A DNA stretch of 64,000 nt from Brassica napus (taxonomy: Eukaryota > Streptophyta > Magnoliopsida > Brassicales > Brassicaceae). The stretch spans positions 558,001 through 622,000 of the forward strand of contig NC_063438.1 of NCBI RefSeq assembly GCF_020379485.1, given 5' to 3'. This document shows, piece by piece, positions 26,476-36,035 of the stretch. The position numbers and the translations under genes were made by a program. Below the pieces are notes generated by a model that worked only from the letters and a program-made list of their open reading frames with translations, was not told where the DNA came from and did not search any database. Within the stretch, counting starts at the first letter, position 1; each line of letters starts with the position of its first letter.

Positions 26476-27495
26476 TTACTCATCGATACTCTCTGGTTCA
26501 ACCAGAAAGTCTGATACGTCGAGATGAGTATCATCGTTTAAACCATGAAAGGATGGCCCAGGTTCATCAGAGATGAAGTTAGTTTCACCTCTTCCTTTCT
26601 CTTTTCCCTTTTGGGATTCTCTATACAGATCAGCTAAATGTTTTGGTGTACGACAGGTACGTACCCAATGACCTTTCATGCCGCATCTGTAGCAAACCGT
26701 TCCCGTTTGCCTTTTATCATCCTGGCCCTTTTCATTCCTTTCATTTTCGTGGAAGTTCTTATTATCTCTTTCATCATAGGGACGAAATCTTCTTCCTCGT
26801 CCTCTTCCACGACCATGATAACGGTTTCCACCACGTCCACGACCTCGTCCTCTTCTATTATCATAACTGGATGATGCAACATTCGCTTCAGGGAATGGAG
26901 CAGATCCAGTGGGACGAGCTTGATGGTTTAAAGTCACGAGTTGATTATTCTGCTCCGCTACAAGGAGGACTTGCATCAACTCCGAGTAACGGGTATATCC
27001 ACTCACCCGGTACTGTTGCTGCAGGATTACATTTTCAGGATGGAACGTGGAGAGAGTTTTCTCGATCATATCATAATCACTTATTTTCTCTCCACATAAC
27101 ATCATCCTCGAAGTAATTCCGAACATCGCGGAATTAAACTCACTAACACTTTTGTAATCCTGGAACCGGAGATGGATCCACTCGTGTTTAGCTTTCGGTA
27201 AGATCACATATTTCTGGTGATCGAACCTCTCTTTTAAAGATTTCCAGAGGTCACAAGGATCCTCTTTCGTAATATATTCATCCTTTAAACCATCATGGAT
27301 GTGGTGTCGTAAAAATATCATGGCTTTAGCCTTTTTCTCATCCGACACCGTTTTTGAACTATCGATGGTTTCCAAAAGCCCGTTTCCTCTCAGGTGCATT
27401 TTTGCACCCACTGCCCATGTCATATAATTATTTCCCGTAATATCCAGGGCATTAATTTCGAGCTTTGTTAAATTCGACATGATAACTGTATTCAT
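26476..27495 (-). CDS. Copia Gag protein
   Basis: A 339-residue Gag, the capsid protein that packages element RNA in virus-like particles in the cytoplasm. The body matches the plant copia gag family (UBN2-like), including a region around MTWAVGAKMHLRGNGLL. A glycine/arginine-rich stretch at about 210-235 (GRGRGRGGNRYHGRGRGR) precedes one zinc knuckle, CYRCGMKGHWVRTC, at about 268-282 with intact CCHC spacing. The ATG at 27495 follows an AT-rich leader and is the first in frame. It ends at its own stop, before and in a different frame from pol, whereas many copia elements have one continuous gag-pol frame. Confidence 0.92.
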   Translation of the reverse strand: MNTVIMSNLTKLEINALDITGNNYMTWAVGAKMHLRGNGLLETIDSSKTVSDEKKAKAMIFLRHHIHDGLKDEYITKEDPCDLWKSLKERFDHQKYVILPKAKHEWIHLRFQDYKSVSEFNSAMFGITSRMMLCGEKISDYDMIEKTLSTFHPENVILQQQYRVSGYTRYSELMQVLLVAEQNNQLVTLNHQARPTGSAPFPEANVASSSYDNRRGRGRGRGGNRYHGRGRGRGRRFRPYDERDNKNFHENERNEKGQDDKRQTGTVCYRCGMKGHWVRTCRTPKHLADLYRESQKGKEKGRGETNFISDEPGPSFHGLNDDTHLDVSDFLVEPESIDE

Positions 27496-27639
27496 AGAAT
27501 AATATATATAAATATAGTAATTACGAGAATTTAAATGCGTAATTTAAATGCAGAAATTAAAGGCATAAAATAAAAGCATAAACTTAAATTGCAGAAATTT
27601 AAATTGCAGAAATTTAAATTGCAAGAATTTAAATAGCAT

Positions 27640-27920
27640 AAATAAAATCGGGAGGCTCAGCCTACCACATGATCCGAGGAGTCATAGACTACCATATTGA
27701 TCATTTTTCAAAGTCCGAGGAGACATGGTCTACCATTTTGACTTTATTTATTTTAAGGTCCGAGGAGACTTAGTCTACCATTTTTGACCTTTTTATTCAC
27801 GGAGGCAAAGCCTACCACGTGTTTCTCTGATCGTGAAGGCATAGCCTACCATAACGATCAGTCGGGGAAGGCAGCGCCTATCATCCCGAACGGAGAAGGT
27901 CCAGCCTCTCACTCCGAAAC
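27640..27920 (-). other. Array of eight covarying hairpins in the copia leader
   Basis: Eight tandem hairpins in the untranslated leader between the 5' LTR and gag. Inner stems (plus-strand coordinates) are AGGC/GCCT at 27653-27663, AGTC/GACT at 27680-27690, AGAC/GTCT at 27721-27731, AGAC/GTCT at 27766-27776, AGGC/GCCT at 27803-27813, 27837-27847 and 27869-27879, and AGGT/GCCT at 27897-27907, each with a 3-base loop. Outer stems differ but pair: ATGATC/GATCAT, AAAGTC/GACTTT, AAGGTC/GACCTT, CACG/CGTG, CTGATCGT/ACGATCAG, TCGGG/CCCGA and CGGAG/CTCCG. In the element's sense RNA most inner stems also gain two base pairs beyond a single bulged U. The function is unknown. Confidence 0.85.
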
Positions 27921-28043
27921 AATAATAAAATTTAAATAAATTAAGTGTATTGAAATACATAAATTTAAACATTACCTCGGCTGGTTTAAGAACTTTTGGA
28001 TTGATAAACTTCAGTTGGTCAGAGCTTCGTGCTGATAACGTAT

Positions 28044-28300
28044 TGTGTATTACTAAATAGAAGTGAGAAACTAAAGATATAAATATAATATATCTTCTTT
28101 GATGTGAGATAACGTGAAAAGAAAAGAGAAACTGATCTTTCTGATTATTGTTTCAATCGTCAAACTCCACTCACAACAAAGGGATAATACACCTATTTAT
28201 AGTAAGGTGAAAATATTAAAATAACAAAAGGCGGTCATTTCAGTCGGTCAAAAAAAGATCTGGAGAATCATTATTTTATTACATGTTTATCTTCAACACT
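28044..28300 (-). repeat. 5' LTR of the copia element
   Basis: Second LTR copy. On the minus strand it is followed directly by the leader, where a primer-binding site is expected at about 28042-28020 (cgttatcagcacgaagctc). This differs from the common plant TGGTATCAGAGC site, so the primer tRNA is uncertain. The LTR contains tatttatag, a possible TATA element. Confidence 0.93.
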
Positions 28301-28305
28301 TTTGT

Positions 28306-28440
28306 GGTTTTCAGTCTCAGTCTTGTTTGTTTTTTATTTATTTTTATCAGTGTGATGTTTGTGCTCTTTGGTTTGGTACTTTGGTATGATGTTACGTACT
28401 CCTTGATGGTTTTTTATAATAGAGATTAGTGTGGTGGCAG
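28306..28440 (+). other. Distal part of the SAM synthetase 3' UTR
   Basis: The T-rich sequence ggttttcagtctcagtcttg after the right target duplication continues the 3' UTR that was cut at 22462. Without the insertion the site would read attgctttttgtggttttcag. No strong polyadenylation signal was identified, so the transcript may now end before or within the element. This is inference from the clean TTTGT duplication. Confidence 0.6.
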
Positions 28441-29015
28441 AGCAAGACTTTTACTTAAGAAGACACTCAGCTTTCAAGTGCAAGTCTCCAGTATTCAAGA
28501 CCAATGAAGAAAATGGATATACAGTTCTACTTATACCATACATTATATTAATACAGAACGTGGCATGCAGCATGTTGAGAATATGATGCAATAATTAAAC
28601 CAATTTTCAAAAAATCGGTATTCTTATAAAGGATTATTGTTTAGGTAGACGCTTAGATCGATTTTTATAAAACTTACACCGATTTAATAAAAAATTGTTC
28701 TGAAAAATACCTTTCGATTTGATTTTTAGAACGCTGATCAAGGGAATCAGGGGAAGCAACAGAAGAAAATTAACTATAGTACAAACATCATCTCCATTGT
28801 TAAAATTACAAAAATATAATCATGTCAACCAAAAAAAAAAAAATACTAATCAGTTACAGAAAGAGAATCCTCAGGTTCCAGAGAGAAAAGAGAAGCTTTT
28901 ACACACAACAACCTTCTAAACACATGTCTCTATATCTCTTTATATATTACAATATAGAAATCACACATTTATTTTATTTATAACTTAGAAGATTCTTCAA
29001 CATAGACTTACACAC
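28441..29015. other. Spacer between SAM synthetase and SPL1
   Basis: AT-rich intergenic DNA holding the convergent 3' ends of the two genes. Short ORFs here have no recognisable content. The (T/A)-rich part at 28590-28720, with aaaatcggta and taaaacttacaccgattta motifs, looks like an old repeat remnant, but no boundaries were found. Confidence 0.5.
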
Positions 29016-32000
29016 TCATCTTGTTCCATAGTCCAACAACTCCCACCTGAACGGTTGAAACACATAAAGCACTTCTGGGCAACTCTTGAAGAGAAGTGCC
29101 ACACAGACGCAAACCGCAGCAATCGCCACCATTGACAGCATAGCTGGTCTGTATGCTACAGACCGGCGTGCTGTCCCATACACCAGCTTATGGTCACAGA
29201 GCTTGCACTGAAGCTTGTTGTTTCCATGTGTGATCTCCAACGCTGAAGAACCTGATTTGGTTTCTTTCTGCTCTCTGTCTGAGATAGAGGACGCAGGGAT
29301 GTTAACCACAACATGATCTTCAGTTGCTGACTTTTTATTGATCTTGCGTTGGATCAAGTGGATGTATGAGAAGTGACCGCGTAAACGAGCGTAGTCTTCT
29401 GGTGTAAAGCCTGTGGTGTCTCTAGATGTTCTCCATGCTTCAATCCCCACCTGAACCAAATACAAAATAAGATAAGTTTTTTTTTTGTTCTGAGAATCAA
29501 ATTCAAGTGAAAGAGATCAAATCACCATTGAGGGATCTTCTGTTAGAGCGTCCAACACATCTTCTGAACCATCTTTACCAGCTGCAATGTGAAGAGGTGT
29601 TAAACCTGCTGGACCAGCATCATCAGGTCTAAACAAGCTGTGTATTCTTTGCTGGTTAGGAACGACGTATCTCAAGAGCATTTCCACCATAGGCTTAGAG
29701 TTTTTCCTGACGGCTCTGTGAAGAAGGCACAGTTCTGATAGCGCGGCGGCATCAGAGGAAGAGTCACCAACAGCTCCTTCAAAGAACATATTCAGTAGCT
29801 TTCTGATCACAGCGCACCACTCTCGGTCCATTGAGAACTCGATGAGCCACTTGAAACGTGCTAATGAGAACACACCGAGCTTACTTCTGCGAAGTAGCCA
29901 ACCGAGTTCATGAATGAACTCCATAGCTAGCTTAGCGGAATCAGTATCAGTGAACTCTAACGTGGTTTCGAGTATACGGATCTCAGAACAAACGTCATCT
30001 TCTTCAACCACTATGAAAGGGAAGAAACTGCTGCTGAGTCCTCCTTGGTCTTCAATCTGAAAATAGTTTTGAGTCATATGAATAAACAAGTGACACAGAG
30101 GCCATTAAATAAAAATCTCTCTCACCTCCATGAATCCTCTACCGCTTGTTATAGGCAAATCACAAGAGAAACTGACACACTCATTACTCTCCTTGAGATC
30201 ATCATTCTCCTGAATCAAGTATTTTCCTTCTACAGCACAAAGTAACCTGAACAAAGACTGTTAGATATCAATAGAAAAAAAAAAAAGAAGGGGCAAGAAA
30301 GACTTCAAAGGGGACATTAGAACCTGGTGCCAGGTCGACGGAGATTGATGCCTTTTACTGTGAACTGAGCCTTTCCTGTTGCAGCTACAGCGAGCGGTCT
30401 AACACTAATAATGTGGCTGTGATCATAACTTCTTAGCGGTAAAGAAGTATCAACAACAACCTGACCTGTAAGTAACCCACAAAATTCACAATTAAAATTA
30501 CTTGCAACTATTATATTCAACTGATGAAAGTAATCTCGAAACTAACTAACCGTCAAACACAAATGCGTATTGGTTTTGCATCCTAACATAAATCCATCCA
30601 CTTGTCCATAGAGGATCATCTGAGAGATCTAGAAGCTTGCTCAAGCTTAAGCCCATGTCATCAGAAAGCTGCAAAGCAAAAAAAAAACAAAGTTCATAAG
30701 TGTGGAACTTTTAATCAAGATAAAAGAAGAAATGTAGTAAGCTTACTTCTTCCCAAGCCGTTTCAGCTTGACGAAGATAAATGGTCAATACGATGCAACC
30801 AGGTCTAATGTAGCTCTCAATGTCAGTTGGAGTATGAGATAGCCAGTCAAGAATCTGAATATCAAAGAGAAGAGAAGATTATTATTAACACATCAGTATA
30901 AAAAAACAAAGTTTCAAGTTGAGAAAATGTACCTGTCCACGCAAGACAGGAGGAAAGTCATTTGGCTCTTTCCCAAATAGTTTGAACACAATCCTCCCTG
31001 TGCGCATCTGAAGAAGATGAAGGTTATTATCAGCTAGAGCAAATGGAATGGATGAGGTAAGAGATTCATTCATATATACCTGAGCATCTTCGCTGGAGCT
31101 TGATGGTGACTGGTCAGATGCTGAATCTGAGTTCCTACTAGTCTGATGTATCCAGGAAGGATAATCAGGAGAGCTTGTTGCTGGATTCGTAGTAGTAGTA
31201 GGAGGAGAAGATCTTTCGAGATCTGTGCCATCATCAGAGTCTATGTAGATGTCATTCAGATCAAAATCATTTACTTTGGTTTGTAGTTTCTCTGATCTGT
31301 TCCCATTGGCATACAGTTCCTGCCGAGGAATCTCAGGAGCTTGCTTCGAATCCTCTTGAGGAGCTGCAAGCAAACCCGAACCTCCTTGTAGAAGAAGTTC
31401 GACCAAGTTCTTCCCTAACTGTTCACCAGCATGGCTGACAAGGCTCTTGAGAAGATGAGGCATCAAATCAGGATGGTCTGATGATCCATTGGCTGCTGCA
31501 ACAAAAGAACAGAACACAATGTTAAAAATAACACTAAAACTAGAATGTGTGATGAGAGGTTTTAAGTAACATACAGTGCATATTGGAGAGTATCTTCAAG
31601 AGACAAATCAACAGATAATTGCTTGATTGATTATCATCACTCAGGGGATTCCCATTGGCGGCAGGTTCAGGATTTGTCTTCCTCCTACGTTTGTTATGCC
31701 CAGCCAAACGTCTACGGCAGCTCCTCTTTCCTTCATCAAACTCCTCAAGAACATGGAACCTGGAACACAGAACAATCAAAAGTTAATTCCTTTTTGTTTT
31801 TTAATATTAACTTCATTCATCATCAGGCATACCTACTACATTGCTGACAAAACCGTTGCATGATTCCAGCGACGAGTGCACTAGTAGCCTTAGAATGCAT
31901 CTCACACACCTTATGACGTCTATGATAGTCCTTAACTTTGCTAAGATCAGCTTCACAGCTCTCCACCTGACAAACCGAGCGATGATTTGTCCCACTTCCT

Positions 32001-32368
32001 CCTCCGAGTTTCGTCTTCTTCCCTTCTCTTTCACCATTAAGATCATAACCATTCTCTCCCAGCTTCAAACTAAGCCCACCATTATTATTACCATCTTCCC
32101 CTGTAGCAGCAGCAGCAGCAGCTCTTCTTCTCTTCTCAACTTCTCTTGTAACATTACCATTCCCTTCCTCAGAGCAAGAAGAAGAGCTATTCGAAGAGTT
32201 CCCTAGTGGGAAAAACTGACGCCCCATGGTTTGGCTAACACCAGGATTCAACGGTGTTGCTATGAAGAGATCACCATCCCACTTCCAATCATTCAGATCC
32301 CACTCCACGCTCCTTTTGCCTCTGTATCCATAGAAATGTTGACCCTCACCTTCAACTCTAGCTTCCAT
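29016..32368 (-). CDS. SPL1: SBP-box transcription factor, SPL1/SPL12 type
   Basis: Ten exons: 32368-31833, 31759-31575, 31495-31080, 31007-30933, 30854-30747, 30668-30551, 30465-30324, 30246-30126, 30056-29526 and 29450-29016. All introns are GT-AG, and together they give 888 residues in frame. The SBP zinc domain begins at C133 ([20 protein letters not shown]) and runs to about 207, with a bipartite nuclear signal around [17 protein letters not shown] at 190-206. It binds GTAC-core DNA. The long C-terminal part contains an ankyrin-like segment ([20 protein letters not shown]) and a hydrophobic stretch at 847-865. Such large SPL proteins (SPL1, 12, 14, 16) usually lack the miR156 site of short SPLs. 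In Arabidopsis SPL1 and SPL12 act in inflorescence thermotolerance. SPL12 is the nearest alternative; gene order favours SPL1. Confidence 0.95.
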
Positions 32369-32449
32369 CACAAAACACCTTCGATCCCAAATTGATCTTT
32401 GTAGATCGAAAGGTGAAGATAAAATCAATCAAGATTCTTCCCTAGAGAT

Positions 32450-32579
32450 CTACAAAGGAACAGATCCATGGTTCCAATTAGCCCCAAACACACTTCTCAA
32501 TACACAGATAAATCAAAAGACCTTTCAACGTATAAAAGCTCTTCAGACACGACAAGAACAAGAAGAAGAGAAAACTGAC
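32450..32579 (-). other. Predicted 5' UTR intron of SPL1
   Basis: On the minus strand a donor (ttgagacag followed by gtcagttttc) and an acceptor (ttcctttgtag followed by atctctaggg) frame 130 bp just upstream of the start codon. The upstream leader exon extends from 32580 to roughly 32750. This is inference from splice-site quality only. Confidence 0.55.
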
Positions 32580-32769
32580 CTGTCTCAATACTAAGCAAAT
32601 CAAAGTAACAGCTGGAGAGACCTTCGAGAGGAGCCACTGGTGATGGAGATGCGATGAAGATGCGTTTGTGGCGTGATGGAGAGGAGAGTATGTGTATGGT
32701 AATGGTTAATTGGGGTAGTACAAAAGGTTTGGGGGAGAGAAAGAGTGAGAGAGAGAAAACCAAAAATTA

Positions 32770-34685
32770 GTACATATCAAAAAAAATATAATTTTAGTTT
32801 TAATTTTTTTTTAAGGCAAAACAAAATAGTGGTGGACCACTTCTACACTGATAATATTTATATTTAAAAATCTATATATGATAAAAAGACACAAAATTAA
32901 TTCTTTTGTGACTTTTGTCTACCTTTTTTATTGTCTTCTCCCATGTGGAGCAGTGTACTAATGGAGGTTAATAATCGACTGCGTCGCGGAGCATGTGACG
33001 GTTTCGTGCACTTAGAGGTGGTATTGTCTGTGGAGCGGTGTACGTTAATGCGTTTTAGACTCTTAGTTAGTTGTGAGTTCGTTGGGAGTAAAAAAATGGA
33101 GTGTTCCAGTGAGTAGTGAAGAACCGTAGTAATCGCTAATCGATAAAGAAAGTGTCGGTGTGTCTTACTAGTATATGAGTGGACGCGGTTTGACTTTGAC
33201 TTGAGGAACCCGACTGGGCCAACTTTCTGTCTCGATGTGGTCAAAGTGGTCTGGGCTTTATTGGCCCACTTACTACTAACCCACCTAAATTAAATATTTT
33301 ATATTATAGATTTTGTTTTGTTGTTAATCTCGTTTTGTGTTTTGTTTTCGTTCTTGTGATACATCTAATCATTTAATTTAAGGTAAAATATTGGAAAAAA
33401 AATAATCGAGTTTTTGTTAGTGAGAGTACAAAAAGAGACCAGTCACATGAGAAATATAAGGGAGAATCCAATGCGCTGCGTCGGATGATATATTCTTCCA
33501 TGTTCCTCGTCATGATAAGCTTTAGAATCTCCAAAGGATCTCATTCCGTAATTATTATGTAATTTCATAGTCTTAAAGTATGATGTTCCTCACTTATTAT
33601 AACCTGATGCTGATAGTTATTGATTGTATGTGATATTCCTTTCTAATTCTATTGATTTTCACAAATAAAGAGAAGTAAATTGATAAGGAGCCGAATAAAT
33701 GCATTATGTGATGAATTTAGAAAAGCACTACCAACCGCAGCGGCAAGGTTTCGGCAAATAATTTCTAAAAGGAAAAGAAAAACCTGAAACGGCTAATGAT
33801 CATATTATATGTTTAGAGAAGGTGGAAGATTAATTAAATGGTGATAAAATAATGGAGATGGTGGTCACACCAAAAGAACACCATGATGATTCATCTCGAA
33901 CATGCCCATATTTTGTTCACATGCAAAGATAACGACTTCATCTAGATACGACCCACAACTCACCAACCCACATTTATACATTTATTTATAAAGTTTCGTT
34001 GGCTGTTTCTTGTGGAAAGAAACGCATTATAAAAAGATAACGCGGAAACATGATACGTAACATAGGAAAGCTAACTAGTAAAGGCTGTATATATGCATAC
34101 GTAGTTTTATTAACTAAAATGGTCTTAGGAACGAGTATCTAAAAGATGTTACTATAAAGGAAACTATATAGAAAGTGTATGTGTTTTAATAAATATTGTG
34201 TAGTCAGTGTGTAGTTGCAATGAAGATAAACGACTTCTCTATCAATATCTTTAGAACACAGCATGATTTAGAGGAAATGAATAGATTTGGTCGCAAAAGA
34301 TAGATATCATTGTAATGAAATCAAAATTTGACATATATATTCAATAATTCTTCATCATCCAGAAAAACAAAAGGAAAATAATCCCAACTACCAACGGCCA
34401 CACACAAAAAAAAAAAAAAAGCATGGTCGTTGAATGACGGCCGACGGCGGAACTCACGCCGTGATATGATTATATGAAACGATAATTCCGGTAATATTTT
34501 TCAATTTCAGTTGACAAATAATCCAAATTAAAAATGAGGTGGCAATCTGGTCCGTTGGCTCATGAGTTTCGTCAAACTAATCCAACGGCGACACCGCTGT
34601 CAAGCGACAGCGTTGAAATCCAGTCAAAGTAATTAAATTAATACACTAGTAGAAAAAACTATTATTAAAATACAAAAAAAAAAAA
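32770..34685. other. Spacer upstream of SPL1
   Basis: AT-rich intergenic DNA of about 1.9 kb, serving as the SPL1 promoter side and the upstream flank of the retroposon. Short ORFs on both strands (for example 32897-33244) have no family features. No RNA gene or bounded repeat was recognised. Confidence 0.5.
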
Positions 34686-35732
34686 AAAAGTTTGCGCGTT
34701 TTTTTTTTTTCCACAAATTGTTTTTATTGATTAAACGGGCCAAGCCCACGGCCGGAGCCCACAAACAAAAAGCCCACTAGCATGAGGGGCAACTTACAAC
34801 AAAGGCCGAGGTCCAAAATGAAAACCGGCCCAGCAGACCCAAACCACGAAATCAGACGGTTCGCCCTAGAGACGCACCAAGGAGACAGGCTGGACACGTG
34901 TAAACATCTGGAGAGTCTGCACGCCACGCGTCGTCCGCCTCGACTTGATCTCCGCCTCACCGCACAACCGCCGACACCAGCCACCGACACCCACTTTTCA
35001 CCGGATCTCCGATACTGCAGAGCCTCCGCGTCACCAAATCACTTCACGGCCGCACTGTCTTCACGCCGGAGAGATCGTCGTTCAAACGAGATCTCCATCC
35101 GACTCTGAATCACCAGAAACCCTAGAAAGGCGCGCCGCGAACCACCGCTCTCTCGTCTTGACAATCGTCGCCGTCGCCAGGCAACTCGACCTCGACGACC
35201 CACGAACTCAGACTCGAACTACACGAAACCAGTAACCACAACCCAAAAATTAGGGCTTCAACACGACGGCGAGGATCTTTCTGAGCCTCCTCACCCCGTT
35301 ATACCTAAGCCGGCAAAGAAGAAGCTGAAGAAGCCTCCCTTCCCGGAAGCTAGAGCGGCGTCGGTGAATCTGAGATAGCCTCCACCCCCCGCAGACAGAT
35401 CGGCGTCGATGAAGCTAGAGGAGCCTCCATCGCCCGGAGAAACACAATCCGAACCAATCAAAACCTCCGTCTCCTCCGAGGCTCTCCAAACGGCGCGTCT
35501 TCACTCCAAGGCCGACCACCGACAAAGTCAGTTGTGGTATCAGAGCTTCGACAAGGCGACCGTTGATGGCACTTCGGAAACAAGGCGGAGAGAAGCTAAC
35601 TTGCTGAATGCGAAGGGCTCCGGCGACGGCACGGACGCTCACGCGCCGGCCGTACGCCGGAGAAAGTCTTTTCTCTCTTTTCTCTCTTTTCTCTCTTTTC
35701 TCTCTTTTCAATCTCTGAAAAGTTTGCGCGTT
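34686..35732 (-). mobile_element. About 1-kb poly(A) retroposon with 15-bp target duplication
   Basis: The sequence AAAAGTTTGCGCGTT is at 34686-34700 and again at 35718-35732, an exact 15-bp duplication. Between them lie 1017 bp that start with a run of T (the poly(A) tail of a minus-strand element) and end in a (ctctttt)n tract at about 35668-35712. The insert is GC-rich compared with its flanks. It has several short ORFs on both strands but no recognised protein domain. The structure indicates LINE-driven retroposition of an RNA. It could be a 5'-truncated or non-autonomous LINE, a Sadhu-like retroposon, or a processed transcript; I cannot tell which. Confidence 0.85.
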
Positions 35733-35844
35733 ATGTAATTTAATCTTTCAGTCCTATAATTTTTCAAAAGATCGCCACTGTTATCGAAACTCAGATCTCC
35801 AGAAGAAACCTCGCTCTCACTTACCTACTACTCATCCTCTCGAG

Positions 35845-36019
35845 GTACAAAGTTCATCTAGACTTCGCTCTTTGTTGCTCTGATCCTCGATTCGAACCTG
35901 TAATCGATTATTTCTTGCTATTTATAGTAACGTTTGAATTCATTTGGTTCCGTAACGCTTCCTAGATAGTTGAATTTCATTATCAGATTCAGATCTCTCG
36001 TTTGATCTGGTTAATGTAG
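35845..36019 (+). other. Predicted 5' UTR intron of the PTI1-like kinase gene
   Basis: A donor (cctctcgag followed by gtacaaag) and an acceptor (gttaatgtag followed by attctat) precede the ATG at 36036. The inferred leader exon is about 35760-35844. Inference only. Confidence 0.45.
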
Positions 36020-36035
36020 ATTCTATAAAATAAAA

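Larger units (their letters stand above)
22458..28305 (-). mobile_element. Ty1/copia LTR retrotransposon, full length and young
   Basis: A complete element on the minus strand with 257-bp LTRs, gag and pol. A 5-bp target duplication TTTGT is at 22458-22462 and 28301-28305 if the LTR is taken as 22463-22719 and 28044-28300. With canonical TG...CA ends, the AG before TGTTG would be extra bases from the polypurine tract. Read on the minus strand, the order is 5' LTR, leader with a hairpin array, gag, protease, integrase, reverse transcriptase, RNase H, polypurine tract, 3' LTR. Integrase lying before reverse transcriptase defines copia rather than gypsy. The two LTRs differ at only two positions. 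It sits in the 3' UTR of the SAM synthetase gene, in antisense. Confidence 0.96.

Noticed and set aside
27640..27920. Leader hairpin array as tRNA or snoRNA genes
   Set aside because: No cloverleaf, no A/B boxes, no C/D or H/ACA motifs; hairpins are too short and lie between LTR and gag.
31841..32206. 121-codon plus-strand ORF
   Set aside because: Antisense to SPL1 exon 1; its serine run mirrors the alanine tract of SPL1.
34782..35738. Several 90-109-codon ORFs on the plus strand
   Set aside because: They lie within a poly(A) retroposon of opposite orientation, are GC-rich without stops by composition, and show no domain.
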